Assembly: GCF_009727055.1 (NCBI RefSeq)
Contig: NC_052353.1
Coordinates: 39,990,830 to 40,054,829 of the forward strand
Length of the DNA stretch: 64,000 bases
Direction of reading: 5' to 3'
DNA from: Benincasa hispida
Taxonomy: Eukaryota > Streptophyta > Magnoliopsida > Cucurbitales > Cucurbitaceae
The first letter of the stretch is position 1, and each line of letters opens with the position of its first letter. Both the position numbers and the translations under genes were made by a program. A model generated the notes under the pieces. That model worked only from the letters and a program-made list of their open reading frames with translations, searched no databases and was not told the origin of the DNA. Shown here one piece after another: positions 57,932 to 64,000 of this stretch.

Positions 57932-59080
57932 TGAACGTGGAATAGAGATAAAGTTTGATTTCTTTAGAAAGCTATTACACCATTTAATGTAAATGGTAGG
58001 TTTTTAGATAATATGATATTTTTATTTTTATTTTTTTAACGAGAATTAAAGATAAAATGTAATTTTTCTGTTTGAAAATATACTATCGTTTAACGTGAAT
58101 GGTAGGTTAATAGACAAAGTGAGAGTTTTTTTTTTTTTTTTTTTTTCTTTTTCTTTTAATGTTAATTAGTGATAAAGTGTGATTTTGTTTTTTATTTTTA
58201 TTATTTTTTTAAAAAATCTACTATCATTTAATCTGAACAATAGATTTTTAGATAATTTGAGATTTGTTTTTAATGTTAACATGAATTGGAGATAAAATAT
58301 GATTTTTTTTTTTAAAAATATATAAATCATTTAACGTAAATGGTTGGGTTTAGATAAGATTATATTTTTTTTCTTTTAGTTTTTTCTTCTTCTTTTAACA
58401 TGAATTGGAGAAAAAAGTATAATTTGTTGTTCTCAAAATCTACTATAACTTCATGTGAATGGTTGATAGCTTTTAGATAACATTAATTATTTATTATTAT
58501 TATTTTTTTTATGTGAATTAAAGAAAAAATGTGATTTTTTTCTTTAATGTGAATTAGAGATAAGATGTAATTATATTTTTTTTTTGAAAATCTACTATAA
58601 CTTAATGTGAATGATAGTTTTTTAAATAACATGAGATTTTTTTTTTCTAATTTTTTCTTTTAATGTGAATTGGAGATCAAATGTGATGTTTTTAAATTAG
58701 GTTTTCTTTTAATGTGAATTAGAGATAAATGTGATTTTTTTTAAAAAAAATTTGTCTTGTTTTAATGTGAGTTAAGAGATAAATGGTAGGTTTAGATAAC
58801 ATGAGATTTACTTTTTTTTTTTTTTGCCCTCTTAATCTAGATTAGAGAGAAAACGTGTTTTTTTTTTTTTTTTTTTTAATAGAAATCTACTATCATTTAG
58901 TTTGAATGGTAGCCTTTTCGATAACATGAGAATTTTTTAATTGTTTATCTTTTAAGATGAATTAGAGATAAATGTGATTTTTTTAATTTTTCTTTCATGG
59001 AATATAGATAAATTGTGGTTTTATAATTTTTTTCTATTAACGTGAATTAGAGATAAAATATAATATATATAATTTTAAAA
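57120..59080. repeat. Imperfect ~100-base AT-rich tandem array
   Basis: Two alternating half-units repeat about eighteen to twenty times. One is like TTTAATGTGAATTAGAGATA then AAATGTGATTTTTT. The other is like CTACTATCATTTAATGTGAA then TGGTAGGTTTTTAGATAACATGAGATTTTTT. Variable poly-T tracts link them. The half-units resemble each other, suggesting an older ~50-base ancestor. No coding frame. Confidence 0.9.
57886..57930. repeat. Poly-T tract in the array
   Basis: A run of more than 40 T residues; its exact length is likely unreliable in any assembly. Confidence 0.9.
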
Positions 59081-62000
59081 AAATTCCTTTGAAGTGGATG
59101 CCAAAAAAATAGGTGTGTTTATTGATTTAACATGTTCTAGATTGTGGCTACGACTTTCTCCTTGGGACCTCGACGGCTAATGCAAGCATCGATCTAGTTT
59201 CATTTCATACACTGCCCTCCCCTTCATATCTATTGATCGTTATCCATTTTTCACGGTGAGACCTGGGAAGGTAACCCAATTGAGACTCAGAGGATCCATG
59301 CCGGTTGTTGAAACGACGTGAGCTGGACCTCGATTTAGAAAGATGAAGGGCCAAAAGTTATATACAAAGTGCTCCCACCATGGACTAATAGTTTCGAAAG
59401 TTGACGGCTCATCTACCTATCAGATATGAAATTACCTAAAATATCCCTTTGACCATCAACTAAAAAGGGCAAAAGGGAAAATCAAAAGTTTATCACCCAT
59501 CCACCCTTTTAGATGTTAAAGATGTACACGGATATAAGAATATTTAAAGGAAAAATAGCAAAGCAATAAATATCTTTTTAAAAAATTTGAAAAAAAATAA
59601 GAATGGTTTCATATTTAGCATATATAATTATTTATGGTTAGTTATAATTTTGACTCAATATACTATATAAATATCGTTATTATTACCCTATTTAGTCTTG
59701 GTATTTCGATATAATTCATTCTGAACCTTTCAGGATATGTTGTAGTATGTTTGATTTTAATTTTATTTGCATTTAACTTTATTCTAATCTAACTATAGTT
59801 TGTTATCTTACTTGTACGACCGAAATTGATTGCACAATTCCTCCAATAATTAGCTTCATGTTCATTAGTTTTAAGTTCAAAGTCTACTTTCATCCAAATT
59901 TTATATAATTGTTGGGAACAATTTGCGATTTATCGAGTGCTATTTATTGTTATGTATTTTTTTTTACATGTGCATAGACATTTTTGTAGATATTATTATT
60001 TCATTTTTAAGTAGCAAATTAGACTTAGCCATAAAAATCAACCATAAAAAATGTGCACAAAAAAAAGCATCATTCGTTGTATTCGTGTAAAATGTAAAAA
60101 ATCAAACGTTTGCATAAAAATAGAAAAAACATAAAAATTGGATTTTATATTTCACAAATGGAAAAAAAAAAAGAAAAGAAAAAGAATTTTTTTAGTTAAT
60201 ATTTGTGGTTGAGTGAAAATTTATTGAGGGTTAAAAATTGAGGATTAGGGGTTAGAGAAAATGTTCATTTATTGGAATATGACATGTCTTTGGGATAGAT
60301 AAAATTATTATGCAACAGAGTGTTCAAGTTATGTGGTAAAAATATGTCACATTTTCCAAGAAGAAAAAAACAAAAAGTTGTTCAATTTTTAAACTTCTTC
60401 AGTATTCATGATTGAGAGTTAAGTAGTTTAGAAAAGTTTTCATTTGTTTGGTGTTTGGGAATGAGAAAAAATATATGTTATGAAACTGAGTGTTCAAAAA
60501 ATGAATTCAAATTTTGCATTTAGTATATGTCTACTTTGTAAGAATTTACTATGTTTTAAAAATGAAAAAAAATAATAAATCACTTTTTAGTGTTAAAAAT
60601 TTTAGAAAATATGTGTAGTTGGAAATTTAAAAGAGCAGTAAAAAATTCAAAACAAAATTAATTTTATTTAGAAACACTTTACCAGATACCCAAATTCAAT
60701 CCAACTCAATTCTGCACCAAAATACAGACTTTCTGACTTAACTCAGTTCAATTCAGTACCTAAACACAGACAATCTAAGTTCACAAATAATCTAATTTTC
60801 TAGATAATTATTATCAATTCAACTCAACCGTATATGTCAAATGTCTCTTTCAAATTAAAAAAATAGAAATAATAATTTTTCGTTTAGAAATTACTCATTG
60901 TAAAGGGTAATTATAAATTATATATACCATTTGTGGGAAGGAATTTGGCATTGGAGTTGTTAATGTGTCATATCATCATCTTGCTGTTTTTTATTTCCAT
61001 TAGATTTGTCTAATGCGTTTTTGCTTTGATGCCTTTGGTTTCCCCACCATATTTTTCGATACCAACAAAGCTTCGTTTTTAGGCCAATAATAAACATTTC
61101 CATTTGCTATCTTTGGCCAGACTAATCAATTATACGATCCCAATAACTTTATTGTAGTCTATTTTAAATGTGTATTAACATTTTTTTTTCAAGAAATAGT
61201 GTGATAGAAATCTTATAGAAGCTCATTGATTTGGAAGGGATGAAGAAAAGAACAAGTTTGAACGAAACAATATACAACATGATTAAATCACCATCACAAA
61301 CCTCAACAAATTTACCTTTAAGAAATGTACATAATTAGAATCTTTAGATATCGTAAATTATAGATGTACGAAATAACATAGGTTTGTTATCTTTAGATAA
61401 CTATGTTTGTTTTGTAGAAATATTTTTGCAAATATCCTGGAATACTCTGATAGTTGTGTTTGTTTCACAGGATATATATGGAGATGTCTTATTTTAAGAA
61501 TGTTTTATTTTATTTCTTTGTAATATATTCAAATTTCTTGCCATAATCTTTTTTATTTTTTATTTTTTATTTTTAATTTTAGTTTCTAACTTTTATTATT
61601 ATTTTCTTTTTCCCAAAGGTCAAACCAAATTTATAATTTTCTTGTAATATATTCCAATTTTAGTTTCTTATATAAAGTTATTTTTATATGTTAGATGATA
61701 TATAATTAAAATTATCTTTACTCACGAGTTTAAGTTTTTTGGTCAAACAGTAATTTAAGATAGTATCCGAGCATGTTGGTTTAGTGTTATTTCCTCAATT
61801 AATGTTGATCTCCACTTGTTGGGTCTTATATATTTCAAGTCCACAAGTGAGAGGAGCGTTAGATGATATAATTAAATTTACCTAAATTTATATGTTCACA
61901 CATTCGCTTAAACTGTTAGGTCTTTTAGTGTTGAATGACATAATTAAATTTATCTAAATTTATCTTCATCCATTAACTTAAGTTTTTGGGTTAATTAATG

Positions 62001-62500
62001 ATTTAAAATGTGATAAGAGCAGATGGTCCAGGGAGGTCCTCTATTCAAGCCTTACAATCTCGTTTTCTACTCAATTAATATTTATTTCCACTTGTTTGGC
62101 TCTTCTACATATTTCAACATCCACAAGTGAAATTTATCCTCACTTATGAGTGTAAGCTTTTGGATCAATTGACGATTTTAGATTATATAAATAACATTTA
62201 AAAAGAAACAAAAATTTATATATATTAGTGAAATAGCCAAACCCTAATTCTCTAAAAATACATTGTTCTTTACTATTGATATAGTCACCGCTATATATTT
62301 TGAACTTAAAGAGAAACTCCTTTTTAACTTATATACATACATTTTGTTAGGATATTATTTTTATAAAGTTACATTTAGTTTAAGAATATACTCTCGACTA
62401 AAAGATCAAAAGTTTAATTCTATCACACCAATCCATGTTTTTAAACTAAAAACAAGAAGACAATAAGAGAAAAAAAATGATGATGAAAGAGAGAAAGTTT
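59081..62500. other. Intergenic sequence downstream of the second UGT
   Basis: Mostly AT-rich and without a gene. 59090-59480 is clearly more GC-balanced (GACTTTCTCCTTGGGACCTC, ACGGTGAGACCTGGGAAGGT) and may be a fragment of something once transcribed. Two related blocks at about 61730-61900 and 61975-62150 share TTAAGTTTTTGGTCAA, AATTAATGTTGATCTCCACTTG and CCACAAGTGA motifs, an imperfect direct repeat. Confidence 0.5.
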
Positions 62501-62968
62501 CTAGGTAGTAGAGGGACAAACTTGGAGATTCCGACAACAACCAAGAGACCGTTTCCTTATCTCATCAATAAAGTATTTGATATTTCTGTTGGAGGACCCA
62601 CCCTCAGCCACCGCCTTCTCCGCCGCTATTTTCCGCTCCAAGGCTTTCTTTCTTATCTCCACCGCCTTGGGTCCTTCCATGGCTTCTTTAAGGCAATTCT
62701 TGATCTCATCTCTTTTGATTAGCCTGTCTTCTCCAGCACCACGAGAAAGGCGGAGACCAACGCCGAAGACATCAACAAGAAACTTGGCGTTGGTGAGCTG
62801 ATCTCCCCACTGAGGAAATGCCACCACTGGCACGCCGGAGCTGATCGACTCCACCGACGAGTTCCAACCGCAGTGTGTCATGAAACATGCGACTGATGGG
62901 TGTGAGAGTACTTGTTCTTGTGGACTCCATTGAACCACCTTCCCTCTCTCGCCGGCCTTTTCCTTAAC
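62501..62968 (-). CDS. UGT84-like glucosyltransferase, terminal exon only
   Basis: This is the C-terminal 155 residues of a second family-1 glucosyltransferase, ending at TAG (62503-62501). The PSPG box is complete at 44 residues, from W-S-P-Q to G-D-Q, with HCGWNS and a terminal Gln favouring UDP-glucose. It aligns without gaps to residues 332-388 of the gene at 33163, then diverges in the tail, which runs past the usual end with [16 protein letters not shown]. No ATG lies in the frame. Instead the homology begins at [10 protein letters not shown], directly after a pyrimidine-rich tract and AG (minus strand CTTCTCTTATAG|GTTAAGG), a good splice acceptor at 62969-62970. So a phase-0 intron is inferred, at the position equal to residues 331/332 of the intronless paralogue. 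The upstream exon, with the catalytic His, must lie beyond 64000 if the gene is whole. Confidence 0.88.
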   Translation of the reverse strand, partial: VKEKAGERGKVVQWSPQEQVLSHPSVACFMTHCGWNSSVESISSGVPVVAFPQWGDQLTNAKFLVDVFGVGLRLSRGAGEDRLIKRDEIKNCLKEAMEGPKAVEIRKKALERKIAAEKAVAEGGSSNRNIKYFIDEIRKRSLGCCRNLQVCPSTT

Positions 62969-63251
62969 CTATAAGAGAAGAAAGAATCTGAGTTAAGAAA
63001 AAAAAGTTGAATTTATGATAATCTATTGGTCTAATTTTTGTTGGTTTTCCTTTTTGTTATTAGGGTGATCTAAGATTTTAATTTCTGTTAGGTCACATTT
63101 TTAATAATTATTTATTTTGTGTAACAAATTAGTATTATTGTTATGAATAATTGAAAAAAAAAACATTTTAACATTTTTTATTGTAAATTTAATACAAAAA
63201 TTAGAGTTATTATATTTTGAAATTAAATTTAATATAAAATAAAATGAATAA

Positions 63252-63254
<3 letters not shown>

Positions 63255-63312
<58 letters not shown>
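63255..63312. repeat. (TA)n microsatellite
   Basis: A perfect TA run of about 58 bases. Confidence 0.95.
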
Positions 63313-63315
<3 letters not shown>

Positions 63316-63548
63316 TAAAAAACAAATTAAATATCTGGTTTTGCCCCCGTACCTAGTTAAATCAGAGATTTTCCACCCAGTAGACTAGGTCGAGAACCTG
63401 TACGTATAAATTTTTTTGCCATTCCTAAACATGTATTATCAAACTCAAGACCTAAACTGTAATCCTCTTAGCTCACAATGTTGTCAAGAAAGAAATTATA
63501 TCTCGAGGAATATCACTACATTTTATGCATCCAACTCTAAATTCACAA

Positions 63549-63549
<1 letters not shown>

Positions 63550-63592
<43 letters not shown>
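63550..63592. repeat. (TA)n microsatellite
   Basis: A perfect TA run of about 42 bases. Confidence 0.95.
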
Positions 63593-63595
<3 letters not shown>

Positions 63596-64000
63596 AAGAC
63601 AAAAATAAGGAGAATTTAGAACTAGGACAACTAGATAAAATCCACAAAGAGATGTAAGAAAATTTCTAGTACAATAAGAGTATATACTTTATTTGTTCAT
63701 ATTAGAAATTTCAGTATTTTTCTTATTATAGTAAAAGCTATACTATTTTTAAAAGTACGTTGAAGTGGCAATCAATAAGTGAAGGGTAGAATGAAAAGTT
63801 TTCTATGCTCACATGAAAAATGTTTCAAGAGATGAGTATAGCCTAAGATGCATGTAACTATTTTTTTTCTTTTGCTAATTCTTATAAATAGAAAAATCTA
63901 AAAATATTTACATTTTATAGTAAAAAGTTAAAAAATGTTTTGTTGTGTTGGAATTTTTTGCTATAGAGTGTAAATATTTTAAATATTTTTTATATTTAAA

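Larger units (their letters stand above)
62969..64000 (-). other. Inferred intron of the second UGT
   Basis: At least 1032 bases of AT-rich sequence with no UGT similarity lie upstream of the exon. Two long (TA)n tracts and a GC-richer patch (63340-63480) are present. If no upstream exon exists beyond the window, this is simply flank and the exon is a pseudogene fragment. Confidence 0.6.

Noticed and set aside
62936..62938. GTG as the start of the second UGT reading frame
   Set aside because: The homology continues upstream in frame for ten codons to a splice acceptor, so this is an internal Val codon.

Overview
The window looks like a nuclear, repeat-dense intergenic block from a flowering plant. 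It is AT-rich, full of Ty1/copia LTR retrotransposons with tRNA-iMet-type primer binding sites, and carries an En/Spm (CACTA) element, MITE-like repeats and two plant family-1 glycosyltransferase genes. The repeat types make me think of a cucurbit, but that is inference only. No rRNA, tRNA, CRISPR or prokaryotic feature was seen.

Layout. 1-4984: 3' part of a plus-strand copia element (element 1), carrying an untrimmed Nextera mate-pair junction adapter at 2451-2488. 5486-11331: complete but decayed minus-strand copia element (element 2) with both LTRs, PBS, PPT and a 5-bp target duplication; its left LTR contains a single N between two copies of the same 90 bp. 12431-25662: nested copies of a ~2-kb copia LTR family in both orientations, plus two inverted copies of a gypsy-like non-coding leader. 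26770-29156: 5'-truncated copia element E. 33163-34599: the only complete host gene, an intronless UGT84-type glucosyltransferase. 37117-39651: non-autonomous CACTA element. 41496-49023: second cluster of LTR pieces. 49030-49221: Ty3/gypsy gag-pol fragment. 49255-49419: one end of a second CACTA element. 49420-54887: complete decayed copia element F. 55448-59080: AT-rich tandem duplications and a long imperfect array. 62501-62968 (minus): terminal exon of a second UGT84-like gene whose upstream exon lies beyond the window.

How it fits together. The two UGTs are paralogues that converge on each other about 28 kb apart, separated by nested transposable elements. Nearly all other coding sequence is retrotransposon polyprotein broken by stops and frameshifts; I see no autonomous element. 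The most unusual biological signal is a CGATCGT..TAG minisatellite that recurs in several otherwise unrelated elements (copia LTRs, a copia coding region and a CACTA interior), with a different repeat period in each. The most certain observations are two assembly problems: the synthetic adapter, and the N-flanked duplication.
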